A DNA stretch of 64,000 bases. It comes from UBA1563 sp041671545 (lineage in GTDB: Bacteria; Bacteroidota; Ignavibacteria; Ignavibacteriales; Ignavibacteriaceae). The notes below the pieces were generated by a model that was not told the DNA's origin, searched no databases, and saw nothing but the letters and a program-made list of their open reading frames with translations. The stretch covers positions 131,117 to 195,116 of the forward strand of contig JBAZBI010000007.1 in NCBI GenBank assembly GCA_041671545.1, given 5' to 3'. Made by a program: the position numbers and the translations under genes. This document shows positions 35,591 to 45,551 of this stretch, in pieces. Position 1 is the stretch's first letter. Each line of letters begins with the position of its first letter.

Positions 35591-35820
35591 AAATATTGAA
35601 TCCCCAAGGGATTCCTTTTAGGGTGTTTTTATTTTTTCTACAAATATAAAATCCCTACGGGATTTTTTTTACAACCCGCCTTGGCGGGTTGAATCTTTGT
35701 AACAGAAAATATCGGAAAGAATTCCATTCCCATCTACCTGGCGTTAGACAGGTCGGGAATGAATCTTTCTAATCAATTATTATCCTTTTCCATCAACCAT
35801 CAAACGTTATCCCTCATCCA
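35591..35820. repeat. Cluster of short palindromes between adaptor and ATPase genes
   Basis: Three GC-cored palindromes in a row: GAATCCC/GGGATTC (35598-35614), ATCCC-TAC-GGGAT (35651-35663) and AACCCGCC/GGCGGGTT (35673-35690), then ACCTG...CAGGT (35736-35752) and CCATCAACCATC-type runs to 35820. These are intergenic dispersed repeats; they may form hairpins in the exporter mRNA. Confidence 0.65.
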
Positions 35821-37008
35821 TCATTTTTTAACGTTTACTCTCGTTCCGTCATTAATTTCCTTACTTGGATTGTCAATAACTTTTTCGCCATCAGCTAAAC
35901 CGGAAAGGATTTCTACATAAACTCCAAGTTTTTCGCCGATCGATACTATAAACTGCTCCGCTTTATCATTCGTCACTTTATAAACAAGATATTCATTCCC
36001 TTTCTGAACCAATGCTGAAGCGGGAATAACCAACTTCGGTTTTTTGTTCAACATTTCTTCGCTTACCGGTTCATTTAAAAAGAGAACTTTGGCGCGCATT
36101 TCGGGTAATACTTTTTTATCGTAATTCTTAAATCCTACTTTAACCATTACGGTAGCTTTTGCTCTATCCGCCGTGGGAACAATCTTGGCAACAAAACCGG
36201 GATAACGGAAATCGGGATAAGCTTCGAGAGAAATTTCACAATCTTGATTCGGTTTTATTCTTTCAATATTCGATTCGGAAACATCAGCTTCAACTTGAAG
36301 AGACGCCATATCAGCCATTGTTACCACCGCTGCTTTTGAAGAAGCGCTTGCCGCAAAGGGAGCGACAATTTCTCCAACATCAGCATTTTTTGTTAACACA
36401 GTTCCATCAAATGGAGCGCGGATAAGCATGTTCTCCATCGCAACTTCCGCTCCCAAAACTTGTGCTTTAGCCAATTCAATTGATGCGATTGTCCGGTTTA
36501 ATCTTGCTTCTGCGGCGTCAAGTTCTGATTGTGCAGCCGAACCGGAAGCAACTAGTTTTTTTGCTCGTTTAAAACTATTTTCAGCATCCTTCAAATCTGC
36601 TTCACTTAATTTCAGATTTGCTTTTGTTTGTTCAAGCTGCGCTCTAATGTCGTTGTCGTCAAGCCGTGCAAGAATTTGATCTTTCTTAACAGCATCGCCT
36701 TCAACAACTCCAAGATATTGAAGTCTTCCAGTTCCCTTTGAGGCAACAGCGGCTTTTCTTTGTGCAACAATGTATCCGCTTGCAGTTAGTACTGCATTTG
36801 ATTGAGAAGATGATACTTTGGTCGCGGTAACTAAAGAAACTTCAATAGTTGAGGTAAAAACGTAATCCCACAAAAAATATAAAAAAAGGAAAGCGGATAA
36901 AATCCCTACTCCCCAAATAACCATACTTCTTCTTCCAGCAGTTCCACCCGCAGAACTATAAGATCGGTCTATTTTTAATGAAGAAAGATCAGCATTCTTG
37001 TTTTCCAT
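35821..37008 (-). CDS. Periplasmic adaptor of the ABC exporter (MacA/HlyD type)
   Basis: A 395-residue membrane fusion protein, first gene of the exporter operon. TM anchor at ~29-49 ('VWGVGILSAFLFLYFLWDYVF'), lipoyl half-domain ('VASKGTGRLQYLGVVEGDAV'), alpha-hairpin (~110-175, Ala/Lys/Leu-rich), second lipoyl half ('IRAPFDGTVLTKNADVGEIV'), then beta-barrel and proximal domains. The following genes are a MacB-like ATPase and two permeases, so this adaptor more likely serves an ABC exporter than an RND pump. No TolC gene is in the operon; the one at 11249 could be shared. Confidence 0.9.
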   Translation of the reverse strand: MENKNADLSSLKIDRSYSSAGGTAGRRSMVIWGVGILSAFLFLYFLWDYVFTSTIEVSLVTATKVSSSQSNAVLTASGYIVAQRKAAVASKGTGRLQYLGVVEGDAVKKDQILARLDDNDIRAQLEQTKANLKLSEADLKDAENSFKRAKKLVASGSAAQSELDAAEARLNRTIASIELAKAQVLGAEVAMENMLIRAPFDGTVLTKNADVGEIVAPFAASASSKAAVVTMADMASLQVEADVSESNIERIKPNQDCEISLEAYPDFRYPGFVAKIVPTADRAKATVMVKVGFKNYDKKVLPEMRAKVLFLNEPVSEEMLNKKPKLVIPASALVQKGNEYLVYKVTNDKAEQFIVSIGEKLGVYVEILSGLADGEKVIDNPSKEINDGTRVNVKK

Positions 37009-37277
37009 TACTCACCAATAATTTTGTCGTTAAGTTCCGGTTACTAAAATAATAACCGCAACTGATTTTAGAAAGATTTTTTTTATTAAAGTGATGAATG
37101 GAGGTAAAACAAACTTTGCCCCACTTTTATAGTTAAACGGGTTAATTTATGTTTTCTGATGTTTAAGGCTCCGTTGTAAATGAAATTCTTTTTCTTTAAG
37201 TTTCTCAAAACATTATTACATCTGTTATTAATTCACTTTTCACAATTCGTGTACGCTATTAAATAAAAGAGGTTTTC
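37009..37277. promoter_or_regulatory. Divergent intergenic region, exporter and PAS kinase
   Basis: 269 bases between two divergently read genes, so promoters for both must lie here. A small stem-loop, CGGTTA/TAACCG, is at 37038-37058, near the adaptor start. AAAGAGG at 37266-37272 is a fair ribosome site for the GTG start at 37278. No confident promoter boxes. Confidence 0.45.
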
Positions 37278-40200
37278 GTGAAAAAGAAATCTACGGAAAA
37301 GTTCACCTCATCAAAGAAAACAGAAAAAAAGATTACAGCAACAAAGCAGACTTCTAAAATGGAAAATCATTCAATCGAAAAGAACGATTTATCAACTAAA
37401 ACTATTGAAGCTAAAGACACGTTTATCATGTTGGAGGATTCTCTTGCTGCCAATTTTATAACAATTCCATCGGGGAAACTGGTCTATTGTAATAAGGCAT
37501 TTTTAGATTTATTCGGTTTCAAAACAAGCGAGGAAGCTTTAAATTATCCCGTTCAGAAATTATATCCTTCCACTGCTGCTCGCGAAAACTTTCTTAATGA
37601 ACTTAAAAAGAATAAGAAATTACATGGTTTTGAAGCTGTTCACGTTGCGATTGACGGACGGATTATTCATACGTTAGAAAATATGATCGGTGTTTTTGAC
37701 GATAAGGGAGAATTGGTAAAAATTATGGGAAATATCATAGATATTTCCGAACGCAAGAATACAGAAAAAGCTTTACTGGAAAGTGAAAACAAATACCGTG
37801 ATTTAATTGAACTAGCCGTAGATGGAATTCTTCTCGGTTCACATGAAGGAATTATTATCGGGGCAAATTCTCAAATGCAGAAATTATCCGGCAGAACATC
37901 AGATGAATTGATCGGGCAACATGTGCGTGTACTTTTTGATCCCGACGAACTTAAAACTGTTCCGTTAAGATTTGATCTGCTAAATAAAGGGGAAATTGTT
38001 TTTAGCGAAAGAAGTATTATTCGTCCTGATGGAAAAGCTGTTCCAATTGAAATGCATACTAAAATGATGCCGAACGGGACTTATCAATCAATTTACCGTG
38101 ATGTTACGGAACGTAAAACAGCTGATAAAGCATTAAAAGAAAGTGAAGAAATATACCGGAAGACCTTTTATCTAAGCCCTGTTGCTATTAACATCATTCG
38201 ACTAAAAGACGGAATGCGTGTTTCCATCAATGACCATTTTACAAAAGTTATGGGATATACCGAGAGCGAAATAATAGGTAAAACTACCGGTGAGTTTGAC
38301 TTTTTAGTAAATCCAGAAGATCGGGAAAAACTTGTTGAAGGTCTTAAAAAAGATGGAATTATCGAAAACTTAGAAGCGCAGTTCCGGAAAAAAAATGGTG
38401 AGATAGTTTATGGATTAATGGCTGCATCCATTTTGGAACTTGACGGTGTTCCGCATATAATAAGTATTACCAAAGATATTACCGAACGCAAACATGCTGA
38501 AGAAGCATTACAACAGTCTGAATCTAAACTACAAGCTATCTTTTCTGCGATGACTGATGTAATCTTAGTTGTTGATTCGGACGGGCGATACCTGGAAATT
38601 GCTCCATCCAACTCTTCATTACTTTATAAACCTCCACAAGAACTTTTAGGGAAAACAATGCACGAAGTTTTTCCAAAAGAACAAGCCGACTTTTTTCTTT
38701 CTCGAGTAAAAGCATGTTTAAGTTCCCGGCAAGTTGTGAGGATGGAATATACTCTGGAAATTGACCGGAAGAACTTTTGGTTTGCTGCAATTCTTTCCCC
38801 GTTAAATTCTAATTCTGTTCTTCTCGTTGCCCGTGATGTTACGGAAACAAAATTAGCCGAAGAAAATTTGAAAATTAGCGATGCAACCTATCGCGGTATT
38901 CTAAACACAATTAATGATGCGATTTATATTCAAGATAGAGACGGGACTTTTCTCGACGTTAACGAAGGAGCAGTGCGGATGTATGGTTACACCCGCGAAG
39001 AACTCATCGGAAAAAATCCTCTTTTTGTCTCCGCTGAAGGGAAAAATGATATACAAAAAGTTGTTGAACAGGTTCAGTTAGCCTTTGAAGGTATTCCCCA
39101 AGAATTTGAGTTTTGGGGAAAAAGAAAAAATGGTCAAATTTTCCCAAAGATCGTTAGAATTTACAAAGGGCTCTATTTTGGGAAAGTCGTATGTATTGCG
39201 GTTGCACAGGATGTTACCGAGAAGAAACAAGTTGTACAAACTTTGAAAGCAAGTGAAGAACGCTATAAGTCTCTCTTTTCTATGTTTCGTCTTGTTGCGG
39301 ATAATTCAGAAGATTTACTTTGGGCAAAAGACCTTGACAACAAATATATTTTTGCAAATAAGACGATGTGCGAAAAACTACTTTGTGCAAAAGATACCGA
39401 CGAACCAATTGGAAAAGATGATCTCTTCTTTGCTACCCGCCAAAGGGAAGCGCATCCCGAAAATCCCGAATGGCATACCTTTGGAGAGATTTGTGCAAAT
39501 ACCGATGAAGTTATTCTTAAAGAAAAAACCGCAAAACAATTTGATGAATATGGAAATGTAAAAGGAAAATTCATCTTCCTTGATGTTCGTAAAGCTCCAA
39601 TTTGGGATTTTGACGGAAAAATGATCGGTGTTGTAGGTACTGCCCGCGATGTAACAAAAGAAAAAGCATTAGAAAAAGAAAGCGCAATTGCCTCCGAAAA
39701 ACTGAAAGAAAACGAAGAACTTTTCCGTAATCTTATAGAAAACATAACCGATGTTTTCTATATCGCAGATGAACAAGGGAAAATGAAATATTGCAGCCCG
39801 AACTTCTTTACGTTTACCGGGTATGCACCGGAAGAAATCATAGGATTTGTTTACACTCGCGTGGTACATCCGGCTGACCGGAAAAAAGTAGTTGAACATT
39901 ATACTAATGCTACTAACAGTGGAGTTCTTGATACAAACATAGAATTACGGGTACAAAGAAAAGACGGATCTGTTTTTTGGGCAGGCCAGAATACACGTAT
40001 CGTGCGTGATGAAAAAGGAAATGTCCTGGAATATAGAACCGTTGCACGGGATATTAATCAGCAAAAAAATGCTGAAGAAGAATTGCGGATTAGTGAAGAA
40101 CGCTTCCGTTTGATCTCCAACTTAACTTCGGACTACGTCTTCTCTACAAAAATTAAAGAAGATGGAAAAGTTGAACTTGATTGGGTTATGGGAGCTTTTG

Positions 40201-43136
40201 AAAAAATTTCCGGGTACACCGTTGAAGAATATAAAGCAATTGGCGGGTGGTATGGCGTAGTGCATCCTGATGACCGTGAAAAAGATCTCACTGATTTTAA
40301 AAAGTTACTTAATAATGAAAAAGTTGTGAGTGTGGTTAGAACCATACACAAAAACGGAACGATTGTCTGGACTCGAAGTTACGCAAGTCCGATTTGGGAT
40401 GAAGAGAGAAATAAATTAATTGGTATCTACGGAGGAGCACAAGACATTACCGAACAAAAACTTGCAGAAGAAGAATTGCGAAAATCAGAATTACATTTTC
40501 GTTCTGTTTGGGAAAACGCCGCCAGCGGTATGAGGCTTACCGATGAAAACGGAATAATTATTTCTGTAAACAATGCTTTTTGTGAATTGGTAGGAAAACC
40601 GAAGGAGGAATTAGTTGATTTTAATCTATCGGTAATGTATTCTGTGCAGCATAGTAACAAAGTTGAAAATGAATATCTCGAACGATTTAATGCACGGGGG
40701 GTTAAACAACTTATTGAAAATGAATTTATTTTGTGGAATGAAAAAACCTACTGGTTCAGGGTTATAAGTTCATTTATTGAAAGTGAAAGAGAAAAACCAT
40801 TATTGCTCAGTGTTTTTACAGATATTACAGAACAGAAACTTTCTGAAGTAGAAATTAAAAAACTTTCGCAAGCAGTTGAACAATCTGCAGGCTCTATTAC
40901 AATAACTGATATAAATGGAAACATTGAATATGTAAATAAAAAATTCGAAGAGGTCACCGGTTATTCTTATGAAGAAGTTAAAGGGAAAAGTACACGCATT
41001 TTAAAATCCGGTTTAACAAGCACTGAAGATTATAAAAAAATGTGGGACACTATAAAAGCAGGAAATGAGTGGAGAGGAACATTTCATAATAAAAAGAAAG
41101 ACGGCTCACTTTATTGGGAAGCGACTACTATTTCTCCGATGAAAAATAGTACCGGAAAGATTACCAACTTCCTTGCAATTAAAGACGATATCACTCAAGA
41201 TAAAATCAAAGAAGATCAGTTGATGATGTCGGAACTTCACTTCAGATCAATTTGGGAAAATTCTTTGGATGGAATGCGTCTTGCCGATGAAAACGGAATA
41301 ATTGTTTCTGTAAATGATGCCTTCGCGAGACTTTTTGAAAAAGATAAGAATGAAATTAATGGAAAAGATATAGCTGTGGTTTATGGTGAAGATTCAGGTT
41401 TTAATGATGTAACTACTTTTGTGAATCGTTTCAAAGATAGAACCATTCAACCTTTTATGGAAAGAGATATAACGCTGTGGAACGGTAAACCGATGTCGGT
41501 TGAACTTACGAATTCATTCATTGAAATTGAAGGGCAGCCTCCGTTATTACTAAGTATTTTTAACAATGTAACAGAACGAGTGCAGAATGAACGTTTACTA
41601 AAAGAAAGTAACGAGTTCAATACTTCCCTACTAAAGAATGCACCGTTCGGAATGGACATTGTTAATGAAGATGGAACGATTTTATTCCAAAGCGATAACT
41701 TAAAAACATTATTCAGTGGTGATGCGGTGGGGAAAAAATGTTGGGAAAGCTATAGTGAGGATAAAATTCAGTGCAACGATTGTCCGTTAAAATCGGAAAT
41801 CGTTGTTGGAAAGACTTCACGGATACAAAAAGGAAATCTTATAGCCGGAAGAACTTTTGAGATATTCCATACTGGCATAAATTTTCAAGGGAAGAAAGCA
41901 TTGTTGGAAACATTCATGGATGTATCGTCACAAAAAGAAGCTGAACTTGAAATTACCGCGGCGAAGGAAAAAGCAGAAGAAGCAAATAAAGTTAAAACTA
42001 ACTTTTTAGAAAACATGAGTCACGAACTTCGTACTCCCATGATCCCGATTCTAGGATTTACCGAATTAATGTCTGCAATGGAACTCCCTGATGAAGTTAA
42101 AAGCATGGCTACGATGATGAACAAAAGCGCTAACCGACTGATGGACACATTGAATATCATCCTTGATCTTGCGCAAATTGAAAAAGAACGCGTTCTTTTA
42201 AAACCTGCTTCAACAAATCTAAATAAGACGGTTGAAGAAGTCTGCGGATTGTTCCAGCCGATCGCAAAAGAAAGAAATCTTTATCTCCGTTCAGAATTTT
42301 CGACAGATGCAATAACGGTTACCACAGACGAACGCATCTTGCGTCATGCAATAAATAATTTGATCAATAACGGATTAAAGTTTACGCAAAAAGGCGGGGT
42401 TACAATTAAACTCTCGACTCAAAAATCTGGAGATCAGAATTTTGCGTTGATCCAAGTTTGTGATACAGGTATTGGAATTCCCAAGGATAAACAAAATATT
42501 ATTTGGGAAGAATTCCGGCAGGCAAGTGAAGGTATCGGAAGAAGTTTTGAAGGGAATGGTCTCGGATTAACTATCACGAAAAACTTTATTGAGCAGTTGA
42601 AAGGAGAAGTTTGGGTAGAAAGTGAAATCGGTAAAGGTTCAATCTTTAACATAAAACTTCCAGATGTTGAAAGTGTGGAAGAAAAGAAAGTTACCCCTCG
42701 AGAACCGGAGACTCCGGTTGTTCCGATATTGATGCAAGAACCTCCTGTCGAAATGAGTTCATTGAAAAAAGTATTGTATGTGGAAGATGAAGAAATTTCA
42801 TTCTCGGTGGTTAAACACTTCCTCAAAAATAAAGTTTCACTTGACTGGGCAAGAAGCGGGCAAGATGGTGTTGTAATGGCTAAAGGGAACAAATACAACG
42901 CAATTTTAATGGATATAAATCTTGCAAAAGGCATTGACGGAATGCAAACTACAAAACTTATCCGTGAACTACCGCAATATCAAAACATTCCGATTATTGC
43001 GATAACGGCATTTGCAATGCGTGGAGACAAAGAAGAATTCCTTGGCGCCGGATGTTCACATTATATTTCGAAACCGTTTACGAAAGCTGCTCTGCTCACT
43101 TTAATGGGTGAAGCGCTTGGTGAAAAGGTGGAATGA
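37278..43136 (+). CDS. Soluble hybrid histidine kinase with about twelve PAS domains and a receiver
   Basis: A 1952-residue cytosolic sensor (GTG start, AAAGAGG upstream). After a Lys-rich tail, PAS units lie roughly at 52-158, 170-278, 290-403, 416-524, 537-648, 663-793, 812-928, 941-1058, 1070-1184, 1196-1307, 1319-1432 and 1446-1550; most end in a 'DITE(Q/R)K'-type PAC motif. The kinase core has phosphoacceptor H1582 in 'ENMSHELRTPM', N-box 'HAINNLINNGLKF', G1 'DTGIGIP' and G2 'GNGLGLTI'. A C-terminal receiver (~1830-1948) has D1837, phosphoacceptor D1879 in 'ILMDINL' and K1932. No TM helix is visible. The last PAS has a Cys cluster (C1488, C1499, C1502). Units 9 and 11 are clear internal duplicates. 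Signals and target are unknown. Confidence 0.93.
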   Translation: MKKKSTEKFTSSKKTEKKITATKQTSKMENHSIEKNDLSTKTIEAKDTFIMLEDSLAANFITIPSGKLVYCNKAFLDLFGFKTSEEALNYPVQKLYPSTAARENFLNELKKNKKLHGFEAVHVAIDGRIIHTLENMIGVFDDKGELVKIMGNIIDISERKNTEKALLESENKYRDLIELAVDGILLGSHEGIIIGANSQMQKLSGRTSDELIGQHVRVLFDPDELKTVPLRFDLLNKGEIVFSERSIIRPDGKAVPIEMHTKMMPNGTYQSIYRDVTERKTADKALKESEEIYRKTFYLSPVAINIIRLKDGMRVSINDHFTKVMGYTESEIIGKTTGEFDFLVNPEDREKLVEGLKKDGIIENLEAQFRKKNGEIVYGLMAASILELDGVPHIISITKDITERKHAEEALQQSESKLQAIFSAMTDVILVVDSDGRYLEIAPSNSSLLYKPPQELLGKTMHEVFPKEQADFFLSRVKACLSSRQVVRMEYTLEIDRKNFWFAAILSPLNSNSVLLVARDVTETKLAEENLKISDATYRGILNTINDAIYIQDRDGTFLDVNEGAVRMYGYTREELIGKNPLFVSAEGKNDIQKVVEQVQLAFEGIPQEFEFWGKRKNGQIFPKIVRIYKGLYFGKVVCIAVAQDVTEKKQVVQTLKASEERYKSLFSMFRLVADNSEDLLWAKDLDNKYIFANKTMCEKLLCAKDTDEPIGKDDLFFATRQREAHPENPEWHTFGEICANTDEVILKEKTAKQFDEYGNVKGKFIFLDVRKAPIWDFDGKMIGVVGTARDVTKEKALEKESAIASEKLKENEELFRNLIENITDVFYIADEQGKMKYCSPNFFTFTGYAPEEIIGFVYTRVVHPADRKKVVEHYTNATNSGVLDTNIELRVQRKDGSVFWAGQNTRIVRDEKGNVLEYRTVARDINQQKNAEEELRISEERFRLISNLTSDYVFSTKIKEDGKVELDWVMGAFEKISGYTVEEYKAIGGWYGVVHPDDREKDLTDFKKLLNNEKVVSVVRTIHKNGTIVWTRSYASPIWDEERNKLIGIYGGAQDITEQKLAEEELRKSELHFRSVWENAASGMRLTDENGIIISVNNAFCELVGKPKEELVDFNLSVMYSVQHSNKVENEYLERFNARGVKQLIENEFILWNEKTYWFRVISSFIESEREKPLLLSVFTDITEQKLSEVEIKKLSQAVEQSAGSITITDINGNIEYVNKKFEEVTGYSYEEVKGKSTRILKSGLTSTEDYKKMWDTIKAGNEWRGTFHNKKKDGSLYWEATTISPMKNSTGKITNFLAIKDDITQDKIKEDQLMMSELHFRSIWENSLDGMRLADENGIIVSVNDAFARLFEKDKNEINGKDIAVVYGEDSGFNDVTTFVNRFKDRTIQPFMERDITLWNGKPMSVELTNSFIEIEGQPPLLLSIFNNVTERVQNERLLKESNEFNTSLLKNAPFGMDIVNEDGTILFQSDNLKTLFSGDAVGKKCWESYSEDKIQCNDCPLKSEIVVGKTSRIQKGNLIAGRTFEIFHTGINFQGKKALLETFMDVSSQKEAELEITAAKEKAEEANKVKTNFLENMSHELRTPMIPILGFTELMSAMELPDEVKSMATMMNKSANRLMDTLNIILDLAQIEKERVLLKPASTNLNKTVEEVCGLFQPIAKERNLYLRSEFSTDAITVTTDERILRHAINNLINNGLKFTQKGGVTIKLSTQKSGDQNFALIQVCDTGIGIPKDKQNIIWEEFRQASEGIGRSFEGNGLGLTITKNFIEQLKGEVWVESEIGKGSIFNIKLPDVESVEEKKVTPREPETPVVPILMQEPPVEMSSLKKVLYVEDEEISFSVVKHFLKNKVSLDWARSGQDGVVMAKGNKYNAILMDINLAKGIDGMQTTKLIRELPQYQNIPIIAITAFAMRGDKEEFLGAGCSHYISKPFTKAALLTLMGEALGEKVE

Positions 43137-43256
43137 GTTGGTCGGTGATCAATAGCTATTAAGCGATTGTCCGACTTCTGAATTCAACCTTTCTTTTTGA
43201 TTACTAATTCTCTAATTTTGAAATGGTAATTAACAAAATAAGTATACGGAGGTCGT

Positions 43257-43970
43257 ATGTCTGAGAATAGCGCTTTCGTTAAAGCAAAACATTATGTTGA
43301 AACTCACGGTCATGAGAGTGAAACCGGAAGAAAAGGAACTGTAGGTCCGTGTATTACAATTTCGCGTGAAGCAGGTGCCGGTTCGGGACTTATCGCAGAA
43401 AAACTTATCCAACGATTATCTTCTCTGAGCAAAGATCAAAACGCACCATGGGCGGTTTTTGATAAGAACCTGATTGAAAAAGTTCTTGAAGATCATCATC
43501 TTCCAAAACAAATTGCCAAGTTTTTAGGTGAAGAAAAGAGGTCGTTGTTAACTCAAACGATGAACGAGATGCTTGGCATTCATCCTCCTTTGCTAAAACT
43601 CTACCACAAGGAAACCGAAACAATTCTCCATCTTGCGCATATTGGAAATTGCATTATTATTGGAAGAGGAGCCAACATTATAACCGCATCAGTAAAGAAT
43701 GCTTTTCATATCCGCTTAATTGCACCACTCGAATTACGAATTAAAAATGTGCAAGAGTTCTACGGCAATACAAAGAATGAAGCCGTTGATTTTGTTAAAA
43801 AAGAGGATGCAAAACGGAACGCATTTATAAAAGATCATTTTAACAAAAATACGGCTGATCCTTTATTGTACCATGAGATTATCAATACCGGTTACTTCTC
43901 GCTTGATGAAGTTGCAAAAGTTGTTGCCGATAGTGTGGTGACTAAATTTCCTAAATTTTTTGTTGAGTAA
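43257..43970 (+). CDS. Cytidylate kinase-like family protein
   Basis: A 237-residue P-loop protein of the AAK6/cytidylate-kinase-like family. The loop is 'TISREAGAGSGLIAEKL' (G-A-G-S-G instead of a classic GxxGxGKS), followed by 'FDKNLIEKVLEDH' and 'CIIIGRGANII' (Walker B-like strand) and 'HIRLIAPLELRIKNV'. In true Cmk this family phosphorylates CMP, but these '-like' proteins have unproven substrates. It starts about 120 bases after the PAS kinase; GGAGG at 43250 is a good ribosome site. It could be cotranscribed with the kinase. Confidence 0.88.
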   Translation: MSENSAFVKAKHYVETHGHESETGRKGTVGPCITISREAGAGSGLIAEKLIQRLSSLSKDQNAPWAVFDKNLIEKVLEDHHLPKQIAKFLGEEKRSLLTQTMNEMLGIHPPLLKLYHKETETILHLAHIGNCIIIGRGANIITASVKNAFHIRLIAPLELRIKNVQEFYGNTKNEAVDFVKKEDAKRNAFIKDHFNKNTADPLLYHEIINTGYFSLDEVAKVVADSVVTKFPKFFVE

Positions 43971-44184
43971 TTTTTTAAGAAAAATTAACAAGTTCACCAA
44001 CTAATCAACGGTAGTAAAATTAGAATTGTTTGTTTACTTCTTTAGCCGATAATTATATCCGCATTCGTCTGCTGTTCTACCTTTCAGTGCACAATCTTTT
44101 TTCATTATATTTGTAAAAAGATTTATCAATCTTCTCAACTTCAGCTGATTGATAATGAACGAAAAACTAATCGAAACAAGTATC

Positions 44185-45264
44185 ATGAAAAAAATATTAT
44201 TTACTATCATCGCCTTATTTACCACACTAATTCAAGCGCAAAATTATCAACTCGTTTGGTTTGATGAATTTTCCAACGCAACAATTGATGCCGCAAATTG
44301 GACGCATGAAACGGGTGGAAATGGTTGGGGAAATAACGAATTGGAATATTACACCAATCGCAGCGTTAACTCTTATATTGAAAATGGTAGTTTAGTTATA
44401 GAAGCAAAAAAAGAAAGTTACAGCGGGAAAAATTATACTTCAGCCAGGATGATAACGAAAGGGAAAAAATATTTTACATATGGAAAAATCGAAGCAAGAA
44501 TTAAACTTCCTTACGGAAAAGGAATTTGGCCTGCATTCTGGATGCTCGGTGAAAATATTTCAACAATCGGTTGGCCTAAATGTGGTGAAATAGATATTAT
44601 GGAACTGATCGGCGGCGGAGCAAATGATAAAAAAGTTTATGGAACTGTGCACTGGGAAAGTAACGGCCATGCTTCCTACGGTGGAAATTATTCGCTCGGC
44701 ACTGGAATTTTTGCAGACAATTATCACGTCTTCACTATCGTATGGAATACAAAGAGCATTCAATGGTTTGTAGATGGAAGTAAATATGTTACTATTGATA
44801 TTACTCCGGCGGGATTAGCGGCTTTCCATAAAAACCAGTTTATTATTCTTAATCTTGCTGTTGGGGGTAACTGGCCTGGTAATCCAGATGCAACAACGAT
44901 CTTTCCGCAAAAAATGTATGTAGACTATGTCCGCGTCTATCAAGAAGTTCCTGCATCCGCAAATGAAGATGAGGGGAATCTTTTTCCAGATCAATTCAAA
45001 TTAGAAAACAACTTCCCGAATCCATTCAATCCGGAAACGGAAATAGGGTATCAAGTTAAATCCAATAGTTTCGTGAGACTTAAAATTTACAATGTGTTGG
45101 GGAATGAAGTTGCAACTTTAGTAAACGAAGAAAAATCCGCCGGGAAATATTCTATTAAGTTTGATACAACAAATTATAACAGTCCGTTACCAAGCGGTAT
45201 TTATTATTGTACAATGACTGCAGGATCGTTCAGCGAAACAAAGAAGATGGTACTCTTAAAATAA
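44185..45264 (+). CDS. Secreted GH16 beta-glucanase with T9SS sorting domain
   Basis: A 359-residue secreted glycoside hydrolase. I chose ATG 44185 because it starts a clean signal peptide (MKKILFTIIALFTTLIQAQ). The GH16 jelly-roll domain runs ~20-270 with the catalytic motif E135-I-D137-I-M-E140 and supporting 'GKGIWPAFWMLG' and 'FHKNQFIILNLAVGGNWPG'. This is the laminarinase-like form, cutting beta-1,3 or mixed-linkage glucans. Residues ~285-359 are a T9SS type A domain ('NNFPNPFNPETEIGY' to 'KKMVLLK'), so the enzyme is exported to the cell surface or medium for polysaccharide use. Confidence 0.94.
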   Translation: MKKILFTIIALFTTLIQAQNYQLVWFDEFSNATIDAANWTHETGGNGWGNNELEYYTNRSVNSYIENGSLVIEAKKESYSGKNYTSARMITKGKKYFTYGKIEARIKLPYGKGIWPAFWMLGENISTIGWPKCGEIDIMELIGGGANDKKVYGTVHWESNGHASYGGNYSLGTGIFADNYHVFTIVWNTKSIQWFVDGSKYVTIDITPAGLAAFHKNQFIILNLAVGGNWPGNPDATTIFPQKMYVDYVRVYQEVPASANEDEGNLFPDQFKLENNFPNPFNPETEIGYQVKSNSFVRLKIYNVLGNEVATLVNEEKSAGKYSIKFDTTNYNSPLPSGIYYCTMTAGSFSETKKMVLLK

Positions 45265-45281
45265 TTTCGGTTTACACTCAA

Positions 45282-45551
45282 TCACTTTTTTTGAATGTCT
45301 TTTAACCCGGCTTCGATTTTTTTAGCCAGTTCAGTTTCCGTAAGTCCAACGATTTTTAATTTAGCTCGTTTAACGGAGATAAGCGGTTCGTCTCCTTCAC
45401 CGGTCATATATTTATATAAAGAATAACCAAGGCGGTTCCGGTCGTTCATGATGGGTAAAAATTCTTGCAAACTTTCAGTTAAAGTATAAACTTGTTTTTC
45501 AATGGTTGAAGCATCAAATTCTTTTGTTGCGGGAGAAGGTAAAGTTGACAT
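45282..45551 (-). CDS. Small conserved-looking hypothetical protein
   Basis: An 89-residue, mostly helical, soluble protein with no Cys and no TM segment. The phrases 'IEKQVYTLTESLQEFLPIMNDR' and 'LGLTETELAKKIEAGLK' -like C-terminal helix (actual: KIVGLTETELAKKI) suggest a compact fold. It sits between the GH16 gene (convergent, 17 bases) and the divergent GT9 gene (about 100 bases). Family not recognised; codon use looks normal for the window, so I judge it real. Confidence 0.65.
   Translation of the reverse strand: MSTLPSPATKEFDASTIEKQVYTLTESLQEFLPIMNDRNRLGYSLYKYMTGEGDEPLISVKRAKLKIVGLTETELAKKIEAGLKDIQKK

Noticed and set aside
44034..44225. 63-codon minus-strand frame before the GH16 gene
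   Set aside because: It overlaps the GH16 signal peptide region and has no ribosome site or recognisable sequence.
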